A stretch of 64,000 nt of DNA from Trichococcus pasteurii. GTDB taxonomy: Bacteria; Bacillota; Bacilli; Lactobacillales; Aerococcaceae. The position numbers were made by a program, and so were the translations under genes. Below are positions 8,414 to 16,667 of the stretch, one piece after another; the first letter of the stretch is position 1, and every line of letters begins with the position of its first letter. A model generated the notes under the pieces. That model worked only from the letters and a program-made list of their open reading frames with translations. It searched no databases and had not been told where the DNA came from. The DNA lies in contig NZ_FONM01000001.1 in assembly GCF_900112935.1 (NCBI RefSeq), positions 186,001-250,000 on the forward strand, in the 5' to 3' direction.

Positions 8414-9589
8414 TTAGTTTGCTCTAGCCTGTTGCCGCAGTCCTAGAGCTTTTTTCGTGTCGTAATGCTCGCCTGTGCTCAAGATTTTATAGATTATTCT
8501 AATCATTTTATTAGCACAAGCTATAATTGCCTTCATCTTCGAACTTCTACCAGATATACGAGCGTATAGACTGTGGAAGGCTTCATCTTTTGATCTTCCC
8601 GCAGTGCCTCCGGCCTGGAAGAGGCCAGATTTTAAATATTTATTTCCTTGTGTTGTATGAGAAGATTTTTTTATTCCGGTACTCTCGTAAGATCCTGGGC
8701 ATACGCCAGCCCACGATGCTAAGTTGCCTTGTGATTGGAAGGCCTCTACATTTGGGCCAATTTCACTCAAAATCACGAAGGCAACAATCGAACTGACTCC
8801 AGGAATTTCAATAAGGAGATTATACTCTCGCTCAAATCTCTCTAAAACATATTGCTTTATAACAACCGTGATTTCCTCTACTTGATTTATCAAATGATGG
8901 TAATGTTCCAAGGATTGTCCCAGTAGGAATCGATCCTCAATGGACAGTTTACCGTCCATCGCTTCAACTAGCTGATCCACAGTAGCTTTGAGTCTCCCCT
9001 GAATTTTGGGAAGAACCGTTTCTGCTGTAATGACTTCCCCGTTAATGAACATCTCCAATAAGGCCATTCCAGTAAGACCATAGATATCCGAAAGATAGCT
9101 CGTTAGCTTAATGTTGGCCCGTTGTAAAATATTATGAATTTCATTTTTACATTGGGTGATCCGTTCGGTATAGGATTTACGGCGTCTTGTCAGAAGCCGC
9201 AATTGTTGAACTTCCTCGCAAGGAATGTAGGATGGCTGAATCAGACCACATCTACCAAGTTGGGCGATCCATTCTGCATCATTCATATCCGTTTTCCTGC
9301 CAGGAAGATTTTTAATATGTTGCGGATTCGCCAGAATCAACGTCAGATCGCTGTCATAGAAAATATTAAATATTGGAATCCAATATCGCCCAGTGCTTTC
9401 GAAAAAAACGTGCGTTACATGCTGAGATTGAATCCATGTCAATGCTTCTCGGAGTTTCTTTGTTGTTGTACCAAAGGTACGATATTGTTTTTTTGGTTTG
9501 TTTGTATCTAACGGGCCGTCAAGTATACAACAGACAATGGACTTTTGATGCACATCGATTCCACAACAGGTTTCAACCATAACTTCCAT
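8414..9589 (-). CDS. IS110-family DEDD transposase
   Basis: The protein has 391 residues and appears intact. The N-terminal RuvC-like domain carries GIDVHQ (Asp), FESTGRYW (Glu) and KTDMNDAEW (two Asp). A helical linker spans about 130-250. The C-terminal transposase_20 domain has IPGVSSIVA, SWAGVCPGSYESTG and the downstream serine-rich motif expected to hold the recombining Ser. The start follows GGAGGGATTTCC. Family knowledge says these recombinases are guided by an RNA encoded in the element's non-coding end. No frameshift is seen, so the copy may be active. Confidence 0.95.
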   Translation of the reverse strand: MEVMVETCCGIDVHQKSIVCCILDGPLDTNKPKKQYRTFGTTTKKLREALTWIQSQHVTHVFFESTGRYWIPIFNIFYDSDLTLILANPQHIKNLPGRKTDMNDAEWIAQLGRCGLIQPSYIPCEEVQQLRLLTRRRKSYTERITQCKNEIHNILQRANIKLTSYLSDIYGLTGMALLEMFINGEVITAETVLPKIQGRLKATVDQLVEAMDGKLSIEDRFLLGQSLEHYHHLINQVEEITVVIKQYVLERFEREYNLLIEIPGVSSIVAFVILSEIGPNVEAFQSQGNLASWAGVCPGSYESTGIKKSSHTTQGNKYLKSGLFQAGGTAGRSKDEAFHSLYARISGRSSKMKAIIACANKMIRIIYKILSTGEHYDTKKALGLRQQARAN

Positions 9590-9599
9590 GGAAATCCCT

Positions 9600-9790
9600 C
9601 CTATAAAAAAATGAGAAGATAACGGATTTCATCGAAATAGATCTGTAATTTTGTTTCCATACTCATAGGTATATTCGGTTTTTCTCAGCAAGATGAAATC
9701 ATTCAGTTTTTTGTACGGGTTCGGCAAAACACCGCTAAGCCATTGAATTTGTGTTACCTTCAATTAAATTATAAGGGGTCATTTATTTTC
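9600..9790 (-). ncRNA. Candidate bridge RNA region of the IS110 element
   Basis: This non-coding stretch lies upstream of the transposase, on its strand. An exact 9-bp inverted pair, GATTTCATC (9625-9633) and GATGAAATC (9692-9700), closes a 58-nt loop. A smaller hairpin around CGGTGTTTTGCCG lies further out, and a TATAAT-like box sits at the outer edge. In the IS110 group this position encodes the bridge (seek) RNA with target- and donor-binding loops. The assignment rests on position and foldability only. Confidence 0.45.
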
Positions 9791-9922
9791 TGTCATGGAT
9801 TTGTTCGCGAAGCGAACTTGGAGTTTTTTGTGCGTTCTACTCTGCTAAAAATAGCTAAAGAACGCGCTATAGATTAAAATAAATATAAGAAGAACGCCAA
9901 TGGTAGCTGGGAGGCAAAATTT
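9791..9922 (+). other. Leader of the CDP-alcohol phosphatidyltransferase gene, next to the IS
   Basis: The stretch contains the hairpin GTTCGC-GAA-GCGAAC at about 9807-9821 and a larger imperfect pairing of GCGTTCT with AGAACGC. No strong -35/-10 pair is visible. AT-rich TATAGA/TAAAAT boxes at about 9868-9882 could act as a weak -10. Confidence 0.4.
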
Positions 9923-10468
9923 ATGAAACGTGTACCGAACATCCTGACGCTGATACGCCTTTTTTTGATCCCTTTTTATTTGATGGTTTTCTATTCCGAT
10001 ACGGCTCATCCGGTCCGTTGGGCGATGATCATCTTTCTGGTCGCCAGCCTTACCGACATCATTGATGGCTACATCGCCAGGAAATATGATGCCATCACGA
10101 AATTTGGGCAGGTGGCTGATCCGTTTGCGGATAAAGTGATGCAGATTTCAGTTCTGTACACCTTGATGGACATCGGTTATATCGAAAACTGGTTTTTCCT
10201 GATCGTGTTGATAAAAGACGGTCTGCAGATATTGCTGGGCGTGGCTTTGCTGAATGTAGAGCCGAAAATCATCGTACCGGCGAATGCATTCGGAAAGGCC
10301 ACGACCGTCCTGATTTTTGCCACGATCCTGCTTTCCTTGTTCCGACTGCAGGGACTGATCTATCTGCAGATATTCGTCGGGGGATTGGCTGTCATCACGT
10401 TCTCCCAGTATGCCTATCATGTCTGGCAAGCGTGGAAAAAAAACAAATCCGCCAAAATCGATAGCTAG
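9923..10468 (+). CDS. CDP-alcohol phosphatidyltransferase (PgsA-like)
   Basis: This membrane enzyme moves a phosphatidyl group from CDP-diacylglycerol to an alcohol. It has 181 residues and several helices. The full family signature is present near residues 44-70: D-x2-DG-x2-AR-x8-G-x3-D-x3-D, seen as DIIDGYIARKYD...GQVADPFAD. The region after it (KDGLQILLGV...) differs from the usual PgsA REF segment. It may therefore be a paralogue, for example a cardiolipin-synthase-type enzyme, and I give no symbol. GGGAGG lies about 7 nt before ATG. An IS110 copy sits immediately upstream and may have displaced its promoter. Confidence 0.85.
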   Translation: MKRVPNILTLIRLFLIPFYLMVFYSDTAHPVRWAMIIFLVASLTDIIDGYIARKYDAITKFGQVADPFADKVMQISVLYTLMDIGYIENWFFLIVLIKDGLQILLGVALLNVEPKIIVPANAFGKATTVLIFATILLSLFRLQGLIYLQIFVGGLAVITFSQYAYHVWQAWKKNKSAKIDS

Positions 10469-10476
10469 CAATGAAA

Positions 10477-10509
10477 AAAACGACGAGGAGACTCGTCGTT
10501 TTTTTTTTC
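10477..10509. terminator. Terminator between the phosphatidyltransferase and aminotransferase genes
   Basis: CGACGAG-GAGA-CTCGTCG is flanked by A and T runs, with 11 paired bases in total, and serves two convergent genes. Confidence 0.85.
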
Positions 10510-10544
10510 ATAAATTAGGGATGAACAAACCCGTTCAGCTTTTC

Positions 10545-11714
10545 CTATAAATTCGGATAAGCCTTTATGATATAGGCTTTGATGCGATCCACGGCTTCCT
10601 GAAGGACTTCTTCCGATTCGGCGAACGGAATCCTCAAGTAGCCTTCGCCCATTTTCCCGAAAGCGGAGCCCGGCGTGAGCGCTACGTGGGTTTCAGTCAA
10701 GATTTCCATCGCAAAATCATAGGAGGACTTGCCGAATGCCTTGATGTTCGGGAAGGCATAGAAGGCGCCTTCCGTGCTCAGGCATTTGAAGCCGGGGATC
10801 TGGTTCAGGCCATCGACAATGATATGGCGGCGACGGTCATATTGTTCCAAGAAATAACGGACATCATCCTGCGGTCCGGTGATAGCAGCGATTGCGGCTT
10901 CCTGGATGAATGGAGGTACGCAGAATCCGACGCCTTCCCTGAACTCGGCCATGCGATCGATGGCTTCATGGTTGCCGACGACATAGCCGATCCGCCAACC
11001 CGTCATCGCATAGGTTTTGGACAAGCTGTTCACCACGAAATGATTTTCTTTTGCGCCAAGTATCTGGAACAGGCTGAAATGTTTCTTGCCATCGTAAATA
11101 AGGCTTTCGTAGACTTCATCCGAAAGAATCGCGATCTGATGGCGATCGGCCAAGGCCACGATGGCTTCCATATCGCTTTGATCGAGAATAGACCCCATCG
11201 GATTGTTCGGGGTATTCAGAATGATCAAGCGCGTTTTGTCGGTCAGGACTTGCTCAATATCAGTAGCTTGCATTTTGAATGAATTTTCTTCGTAGACGGG
11301 GACCGGTACGACTTTGGCGCCCAAAAGCATAATCTGGCCGAGATAATTCGGATAGCTCGGATCGGCGATGATCACCTCGTCACCCGGATTCAGAATCGAC
11401 ATCATCACGTGCAGGATGGCTTCCGTTCCGCCGAAAGTCGCCATGACTTCACTCGGCTCGAATGCGATGCCGGTCTGGTCCGTATATTTTTTCGCTACGG
11501 CTTGCTGAAAAGCGTGCTCGCCGACATTCGGGCCATAGTGCGTATGATTGGCGGCGATGGCATCCTGCCCAGCTTTTTTTATGCTTTCCGGCGTTTCGAA
11601 ATTCGGTTCGCCCATCGTCAGCATCAGGGTGTCATCGAATTGGGCAGCCAGTTTCGCCATCTTTCGGATGCTGGATGCCGGATAGTTTTTGGATAGTTCA
11701 GACCAATGGTACAT
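10545..11714 (-). CDS. Class I/II pyridoxal-phosphate aminotransferase
   Basis: The protein has 389 residues and an aspartate-aminotransferase fold type I. The PLP lysine lies in SLSKTYAMTGWRIGY. Other landmarks are NTPNNPMG, DEVYESLIYDG and the C-terminal arginine in GYLRIPFA. The family includes aspartate, aromatic and PatA-like N-acetyl-diaminopimelate aminotransferases; the exact substrate is not decided by sequence alone. GAAGGAG lies 8 nt before ATG. The gene is monocistronic and divergent from the NlpC-like gene. Confidence 0.88.
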   Translation of the reverse strand: MYHWSELSKNYPASSIRKMAKLAAQFDDTLMLTMGEPNFETPESIKKAGQDAIAANHTHYGPNVGEHAFQQAVAKKYTDQTGIAFEPSEVMATFGGTEAILHVMMSILNPGDEVIIADPSYPNYLGQIMLLGAKVVPVPVYEENSFKMQATDIEQVLTDKTRLIILNTPNNPMGSILDQSDMEAIVALADRHQIAILSDEVYESLIYDGKKHFSLFQILGAKENHFVVNSLSKTYAMTGWRIGYVVGNHEAIDRMAEFREGVGFCVPPFIQEAAIAAITGPQDDVRYFLEQYDRRRHIIVDGLNQIPGFKCLSTEGAFYAFPNIKAFGKSSYDFAMEILTETHVALTPGSAFGKMGEGYLRIPFAESEEVLQEAVDRIKAYIIKAYPNL

Positions 11715-11980
11715 ATTTGTTTGCTCCTTCTAATCGACTTTTCTTCCATCTTATCAGATATCCTTCGACTATCCTAGTGTCGTTAATGTGAGCGAATGAG
11801 GCAAAGTAAAGATAATTTTCTGAAAAGTGCCTGCTGTCGGACTGTTTTTGGTATAATGAAAGGATGGGGAAAAACAGAACGACTTTGCATTCGCTGCGAT
11901 GGGATGACCTATCTTATCAGCAACCTGAACAATAGGTGCGGAAGTCCGATTTTGAAATCATATGATATAGGAGCATCAGG
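11715..11980. promoter_or_regulatory. Divergent intergenic region with extended -10 promoter
   Basis: TGGTATAAT (11849-11857) is an extended -10 for the rightward gene and implies a leader of about 115 nt. A 71-residue open frame here has no ribosome site and I do not accept it. Nothing else stands out. Confidence 0.5.
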
Positions 11981-12628
11981 ATGTCAGATCAGAAGATTTA
12001 TTTATTATTGACGGATACAGGGTCTATGTTGACTCGGACCATCAAACTGTTCACGAGGAAAAAATACAATCACGTATCCTTGGCATTTGATGCAGCGTTG
12101 GCGGATACCTTCAGTTTTGGCCGCAAAAAAGCCAATAACCCTTTTATTGGGGGGTTCATACACGAAGATGTGACATCTGATTTCTACAGCCAGGCAAAAT
12201 GCGCGGTGTATGCGTTGACTGTGTCGGAGGAACAGGCGTCAGTGATGAGGGGCTATGTTTCTTCATTCGAGAAGGAAAAAGAAAAGTACCATTATAACCT
12301 GTTGGGGCTATTGCCTGCTCTGTTCAATAAGGAGTGGGACAGGGAAAATTATTATTTTTGTTCACATTTTGTTTCGACTGTATTGGTGGAGGGGGACGTG
12401 CTGCAAGCCGAAAAGCCAGTGACACTGATGAGGCCGACAGACATATTGGAAGCATTGCCGTTTGTGCCTTTGTATGAAGGGAAACTTTTTCATTTCAATG
12501 AGTTGTCCATGAGTGGAGTCGAGCAAGGTTTGGCATATGAATCTGAGAGAGTCATCGAATCGATTATTGATCCGGATAGTGCTGACCTCTGCTTTCCGGA
12601 AAACTTCTCCCCTGTCCCTGTCCTTTAG
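11981..12628 (+). CDS. NlpC/P60-superfamily (permuted, YiiX-like) papain-fold protein
   Basis: The protein has 215 residues and no signal peptide. It has the circularly permuted papain arrangement: a histidine in KKYNHVSLAFD (His31) comes before a cysteine in YYFCSHFVS (about residue 127). Members of this YiiX/YebB-like group are thought to be amidases or acyl hydrolases acting on lipid or peptide amides, and few are characterised. The ribosome site is AGGAG, with about 8 nt to ATG. It appears monocistronic. The function is open. Confidence 0.7.
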   Translation: MSDQKIYLLLTDTGSMLTRTIKLFTRKKYNHVSLAFDAALADTFSFGRKKANNPFIGGFIHEDVTSDFYSQAKCAVYALTVSEEQASVMRGYVSSFEKEKEKYHYNLLGLLPALFNKEWDRENYYFCSHFVSTVLVEGDVLQAEKPVTLMRPTDILEALPFVPLYEGKLFHFNELSMSGVEQGLAYESERVIESIIDPDSADLCFPENFSPVPVL

Positions 12629-12682
12629 TCAACGCGATTCATTTAGGTAAGCGAACGGGACTATGAAAGAAGAATAAAACCA

Positions 12683-12711
12683 TTGACTTATTTCTAATTT
12701 AGATTTAATAT
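12683..12711 (+). promoter_or_regulatory. ilvD promoter
   Basis: TTGACT (12683-12688), 17 bp, TAATAT (12706-12711). The predicted start at about 12718 leaves a 225-nt leader carrying the attenuator. Confidence 0.75.
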
Positions 12712-12741
12712 TTAAGGAAAGATAATGAAAGGAGTTGCAGC

Positions 12742-12819
12742 ATGATGAGAAGAACGGACGCACATAGTATAACAGCTTGCCATGCTGTTAACACTTTATT
12801 AGTCATTATTATGCCCTAG
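12742..12819 (+). CDS. ilv leader peptide (attenuation)
   Basis: This 25-residue peptide ends ...AVNTLLVIIMP. Five consecutive codons (12796-12810) read Leu-Leu-Val-Ile-Ile, the regulatory amino acids of the branched-chain pathway. AAAGGAG lies 7 nt before ATG. The stop codon abuts the first attenuator hairpin. Its role as a ribosome-stalling sensor follows from the known leader-peptide attenuation of branched-chain operons, for example in Lactococcus. Confidence 0.85.
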   Translation: MMRRTDAHSITACHAVNTLLVIIMP

Positions 12820-12911
12820 GATTCAAACTATTCAATTAGTTGAGTCCTATTCTTAGTGAATCAGGGCTCGATGTAAGCTGAAGCCCTATATCACATGAGG
12901 GCTTCTTTTTT
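12818..12911 (+). promoter_or_regulatory. ilvD transcription attenuator with terminator
   Basis: Five segments can be seen: 1 (12818-12829), 2 (12838-12848), 3 (12863-12869), 4 (12881-12887) and 5 (12898-12904). Pairs 1:2 plus 3:4 are mutually exclusive with 2:3 plus 4:5. Pair 4:5 is the terminator AAGCCCT...AGGGCTT followed by six T after one C. A ribosome at the leader stop masks segment 1 and favours termination. A ribosome stalled on Leu/Val/Ile codons leaves segment 1 free and favours read-through. Confidence 0.8.
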
Positions 12912-12942
12912 ATAAATATAAGGAAAAAAAGGGGAGACAGCA

Positions 12943-14640
12943 ATGCGTAGTGATAAAATCAAAAAGGGAATAGATAAAGCGCCACATCGTTCCTTGCTGA
13001 GAGCAACCGGACAAATCAGGGAAGAAGGGGACATGGACAAACCGTTCATAGCTGTCTGCAATTCCTATACAGATATCGTGCCTGGTCACGTACATTTGAG
13101 AGAATTAGGCGATATCGCCAAAGAAGCGATCCGTGAAGCCGGCGGGATTCCTTTTGAATTCAACACTATCGGTGTCGATGACGGGATCGCGATGGGACAC
13201 ATCGGGATGCGCTATTCATTGCCATCACGGGAAATCATTGCTGATGCCGCTGAAACGGTCATCAACGCACACTGGTTCGACGGTGTTTTCTATATCCCGA
13301 ACTGCGATAAAATTACACCGGGTATGCTGCTGGCGGCTGTCCGCACCAATGTTCCGGCCATTTTCTGCTCAGGCGGCCCGATGAAGGCTGGACTTTCCGC
13401 TACTGGACAGGCTCTGACATTGTCATCCATGTTTGAGGCGGTCGGAACTTTCAAAGAGGGCAAAATGACCCAAGAAGAATTTTTCGATATGGAAGCCAAC
13501 GCTTGCCCAACATGCGGTTCTTGTGCGGGTATGTTCACCGCCAACTCCATGAATTGTTTGATGGAAGTATTGGGATTGTCATTGCCATACAACGGGACTG
13601 CTTTGGCAGTAAGTGACGAGAGAAGAGAACTGATCCGCGAAGCAGCCTTCAAACTGATGGACTTGGTCGAAAAAGACATCAAGCCGCGTGATATCATCAC
13701 TGCTGACGCAATCGATGATGCCTTCGCCTTGGATATGGCGATGGGCGGTTCGACGAATACAGTGTTGCATACATTGGCTTTGGCGAAAGAAGCCGGAATC
13801 GACTATGACATGAACCGCATCAATGAAATTGCGGAAACAACCCCATACCTATCAAAAATCGCACCATCTTCTGCTTTCTCCATGCATGATGTGCATGAAG
13901 CCGGCGGCGTTCCGGCGATCATGAATGAATTGATCAAACACGGCAACCTGCACCCGGACCGTATCACGGTCACCAGCAAGACGATCCGTGAAAATGTCGC
14001 AGGACACGAAATCAAGAACGAAGAAGTCATCCATAAATACGAAAATGCCTATTCTCCGGTCGGTGGTTTGTCCATCCTGAACGGGAATATCGCTCCTTTC
14101 GGCGGCGTCATCAAAGTAGGCGGCGTGGATGCCGACATCAAAAAATTTGTCGGAAAAGCGATCTGCTTCAGCAGCCATGATGAGGCAGTGGAAGCAATCG
14201 ATAACCGTACCGTCAAAAAAGGACATGTCGTCGTCATCCGTTATGAAGGCCCTAAAGGCGGACCAGGAATGCCGGAAATGTTGGCACCAACGTCTTCCAT
14301 CGTGGGACGCGGCTTAGGCCGCGATGTTGCCCTGATCACGGACGGCCGATTCTCGGGTGCCACACGCGGTATCGCGATCGGACACATCTCTCCGGAAGCA
14401 GCTTCAGGCGGCCCAATCGGCTTGATCGAAGACGGCGATGAAATCGTCATCGATCTTGAGCACCGTACGATCAACGTATCTGTTGCTGATGAAGTGCTGG
14501 AAGAAAGAAAGAAAAAACAGACACGCTTCATGCCTAAAGTGAAGACAGGCTGGTTGGCACGTTATGCTGCCTTGGTTACCTCAGCCAATACCGGCGGCGT
14601 GCTGAAGACACCGGAAGAACTTTTTGCAGAATTTGAATAG
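12943..14640 (+). CDS. ilvD: Dihydroxy-acid dehydratase, [4Fe-4S] E. coli-like type
   Basis: It dehydrates 2,3-dihydroxy-isovalerate and -methylvalerate to the keto acids of valine and isoleucine. The 565 residues match the family length. Cluster cysteines are visible in NCDKITPGM (Cys121) and [12 protein letters not shown] (Cys188, 191, 194). The loop that reads TPCN in [2Fe-2S] homologues reads VPGH here, as in the oxygen-sensitive E. coli enzyme; the cluster type is therefore an inference. ATG follows GGGGAGA. The gene is alone, with no ilvBNC neighbours, and is controlled by the upstream attenuator. Confidence 0.96.
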   Translation: MRSDKIKKGIDKAPHRSLLRATGQIREEGDMDKPFIAVCNSYTDIVPGHVHLRELGDIAKEAIREAGGIPFEFNTIGVDDGIAMGHIGMRYSLPSREIIADAAETVINAHWFDGVFYIPNCDKITPGMLLAAVRTNVPAIFCSGGPMKAGLSATGQALTLSSMFEAVGTFKEGKMTQEEFFDMEANACPTCGSCAGMFTANSMNCLMEVLGLSLPYNGTALAVSDERRELIREAAFKLMDLVEKDIKPRDIITADAIDDAFALDMAMGGSTNTVLHTLALAKEAGIDYDMNRINEIAETTPYLSKIAPSSAFSMHDVHEAGGVPAIMNELIKHGNLHPDRITVTSKTIRENVAGHEIKNEEVIHKYENAYSPVGGLSILNGNIAPFGGVIKVGGVDADIKKFVGKAICFSSHDEAVEAIDNRTVKKGHVVVIRYEGPKGGPGMPEMLAPTSSIVGRGLGRDVALITDGRFSGATRGIAIGHISPEAASGGPIGLIEDGDEIVIDLEHRTINVSVADEVLEERKKKQTRFMPKVKTGWLARYAALVTSANTGGVLKTPEELFAEFE

Positions 14641-14648
14641 AGCCAAAA

Positions 14649-14683
14649 AAAATCCACGCCGGTAACGCCGGCGTGGATTTTTT
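14649..14683. terminator. Terminator after ilvD
   Basis: An 11-bp stem (14651-14661 with 14669-14679) is rich in GC and followed by a T-run. A-runs on the other side also serve the convergent symporter gene. Confidence 0.85.
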
Positions 14684-14721
14684 TGTTTTGGAATTCAGTC
14701 CATTCATTTGTTGCGGATGGA

Positions 14722-16143
14722 TTATTCTTCATCGCGGCCCAGCGCAACTTGCATCTCTCGAACGGTCTTTCTGTCCAAGTTGAAGACGAACTTGAAGCAG
14801 ATGAAGATGATGATGTAACCGATCAATGGGAACAGCGCCGCCATATCGCGGATGGCCAGTGAGTTTTCGGCGTTCCAGGTCATAGCGTCCTTAACATCCA
14901 AAGTAGGAATCAAGATGGCAATGGCTGCTGGAATGAATGATTGGCCGAAACCTTGTGCGACTTTACGCAACATAGAATAGGTTGCGTAAACGGAACCTTC
15001 ATTGCGGATTCCGGTCTTCCATTCCTGATAGTCGATCGCGTCAGCAACCATACCCCAAGTGTAGATCGTCAAACCGAAAGCGAAACTGTTTGCGATGATC
15101 TGCATTGTGATCCAAAGAATTGGATTTTTGATTTCGACCAAGTAAAGGAAGGCGTACACAGCGATAGAGCCAATCAAAGGCCAGGTCGACAATTCTTTTT
15201 TGCCCAGTTTTCCGACCAAGGCACCCCCGAGGGCAGTACCAACAAATAGTGGGATAATTTGAGTCAGGATGGAGTATGAACTCAAGGTTCCGTCTCCGAA
15301 GTACATTTGGTAAGTCAATTGATGCAATTGGTTCCCGCCCATGATGAACAGGATTTGTGCGATGGAGGCAAGAGCGATACCCAAAATCGCGCGGTTACGG
15401 AAGAAGTCTTTTAAGGTCTTGAAGTAATTGAATTTTACTTCTTCACCTTCAGTCTCAGCGTGCTGGATGCGTTCTTCCGTATTCAGATACAGAAGAGCAA
15501 AAGCAATGATGGAAACGATACCCAAAATGACTGCAATCGGGAACATTCTTTCGCCACGGAAAATACTTGCTGTTTGGCCATTTTTTGTGACTTGTTCATA
15601 AGCGAACAACGGAATCAGGATGCCTAAAGGAACACCGGCGATGATGTATCCCCAAGAACGTGCATTGGATAAGGCAGCGCGTTGTGAAGGCTTGGAAGTC
15701 ATAACGGAGCTCAGGGCGCCGTAAGGTACGTTAACGACTGTATAGGTGACATCCCATAAGATATATCCGCCGATACATAATGCTAGTTTTGCAGGATAAG
15801 ACCAGTCAGCTGCATCGATGAACATGACAGTCGCAGCTAATGCCAGGAAAGGAGCACCGCGCAGAATCCATTGTTTGAATTTTTCACCTTTTTTGTTTGC
15901 ACCCATACGGTCGACAATCGCGCCGATGATGGGATCGTTGATGCCATCAAGGATTTTTGTGATCAGAATGACGATGGAATAGTGGGCCAATGAAATCCCG
16001 ATGTATTGTGTGTAGAAGATGAACATATAGCTGGAAATTAACGTGAAACTCATGTTGCATCCGAAGTCACCCATGAAATATCCGAGTAAATCACGGAATC
16101 CAAATGGACGCTTTGCCGTGCCTGTTACCTGATTTTGAGCCAT
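14722..16143 (-). CDS. GPH-family (glycoside-pentoside-hexuronide) cation symporter
   Basis: The protein has 473 residues and about 12 membrane helices. It shows the GPH/MelB landmark FYTQYIGISL, the DGINDPIIGAIVDR loop after helix 2 and YGALSSVMTS. It takes up a sugar or glycoside with H+ or Na+. The neighbouring glucuronate genes and the shared operator point to glucuronate or a glucuronide; this is inference. ATG at 16143 follows GGGAGGAAG. It is transcribed away from the IclR gene. Confidence 0.88.
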   Translation of the reverse strand: MAQNQVTGTAKRPFGFRDLLGYFMGDFGCNMSFTLISSYMFIFYTQYIGISLAHYSIVILITKILDGINDPIIGAIVDRMGANKKGEKFKQWILRGAPFLALAATVMFIDAADWSYPAKLALCIGGYILWDVTYTVVNVPYGALSSVMTSKPSQRAALSNARSWGYIIAGVPLGILIPLFAYEQVTKNGQTASIFRGERMFPIAVILGIVSIIAFALLYLNTEERIQHAETEGEEVKFNYFKTLKDFFRNRAILGIALASIAQILFIMGGNQLHQLTYQMYFGDGTLSSYSILTQIIPLFVGTALGGALVGKLGKKELSTWPLIGSIAVYAFLYLVEIKNPILWITMQIIANSFAFGLTIYTWGMVADAIDYQEWKTGIRNEGSVYATYSMLRKVAQGFGQSFIPAAIAILIPTLDVKDAMTWNAENSLAIRDMAALFPLIGYIIIFICFKFVFNLDRKTVREMQVALGRDEE

Positions 16144-16204
16144 TTTAAATCTTCCTCCCATAAAAAAATTTGACTAGAAGAGCGAAAATAATAACGGGAA
16201 TAGA

Positions 16205-16221
16205 ATATCATAATATGAAAT
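16205..16221. promoter_or_regulatory. Predicted IclR operator 1 (symporter promoter)
   Basis: ATATCATAATATGAAAT is an imperfect palindrome. It matches the sites at 16535 and 17661 and lies about 22 bp downstream of the symporter -10. A cre-like stretch (TGAAATCGCTTTTC, 16216-16229, 12 of 14 positions) overlaps it. Confidence 0.55.
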
Positions 16222-16242
16222 CGCTTTTCTTAATCTGATATG

Positions 16243-16271
16243 AGTATAGTAAGAAAACGCATTCAAGTCAA
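16243..16271 (-). promoter_or_regulatory. Promoter of the GPH symporter
   Basis: On the minus strand TTGACT (16271-16266), 17 bp and TATACT (16248-16243). Between it and the IclR promoter, about 230 bp hold no gene I would support; a 61-residue minus-strand frame at 16263-16448 has no ribosome site. Confidence 0.75.
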
Positions 16272-16507
16272 AGAGGATGAGGGGGATTGATCAAAAATTA
16301 AGCCGTACTCGTCAAATTTCTGACATAATCCCGTAGCCACTTTTTTGCGCTTTGGGTCATCTCTTGGGGAAGGATGTTTCAAAAAAGTGATGCCTGAGCT
16401 TGCCATCTTCGGCTTTTGCTTCCATAAGAAGAGACGAAAGCAGTCCATCGTGAATGTGTGGCTCTAGGCATACTCATAAATATTTATGGAAATAACACTA
16501 AAGGGGC

Positions 16508-16551
16508 TTATCATAGTTTATTTTATTTGCTATAATATCACAATGTGAAAC
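16508..16551 (+). promoter_or_regulatory. IclR gene promoter with overlapping operator 2
   Basis: TTATCA (16508-16513), 17 bp, TATAAT (16531-16536). The palindrome ATATCACAATGTGAAAC (16535-16551) overlaps the end of the -10, a placement suited to autorepression. Confidence 0.6.
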
Positions 16552-16667
16552 GGTTTTCCGTTGGATGAATCCAAATGCTGGTTTCTGAGTAAATAAGTAT
16601 GGGAAATGGAATGATATACAAATATTTTAAAAAGATAGAGACTATTCGGAAAAGGATGATCAGAAAA

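Larger units (their letters stand above)
8400..9790 (-). mobile_element. IS110-family insertion sequence (ends approximate)
   Basis: The element holds one DEDD transposase gene and about 200 bp of AT-rich non-coding DNA on its 5' side, with almost nothing on the 3' side. That asymmetry is typical of the IS110 group, as opposed to IS1111. Both margins carry TATAATTTAA in inverted orientation (8389-8398 on plus, about 9764-9773 on minus). IS110 elements usually lack inverted repeats and make no target duplication, so exact ends cannot be fixed here. Base composition is visibly more AT-rich than the flanking genes, which suggests transfer. Confidence 0.8.

Noticed and set aside
11796-12011. 71-residue open frame upstream of the NlpC-like gene
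   Set aside because: It has no ribosome site, covers the promoter of the next gene and has no recognisable protein features.
16263-16448. 61-residue minus-strand frame between the symporter and IclR promoters
   Set aside because: There is no ribosome site, it overlaps the symporter -35 (16266-16271) and its composition is low quality.
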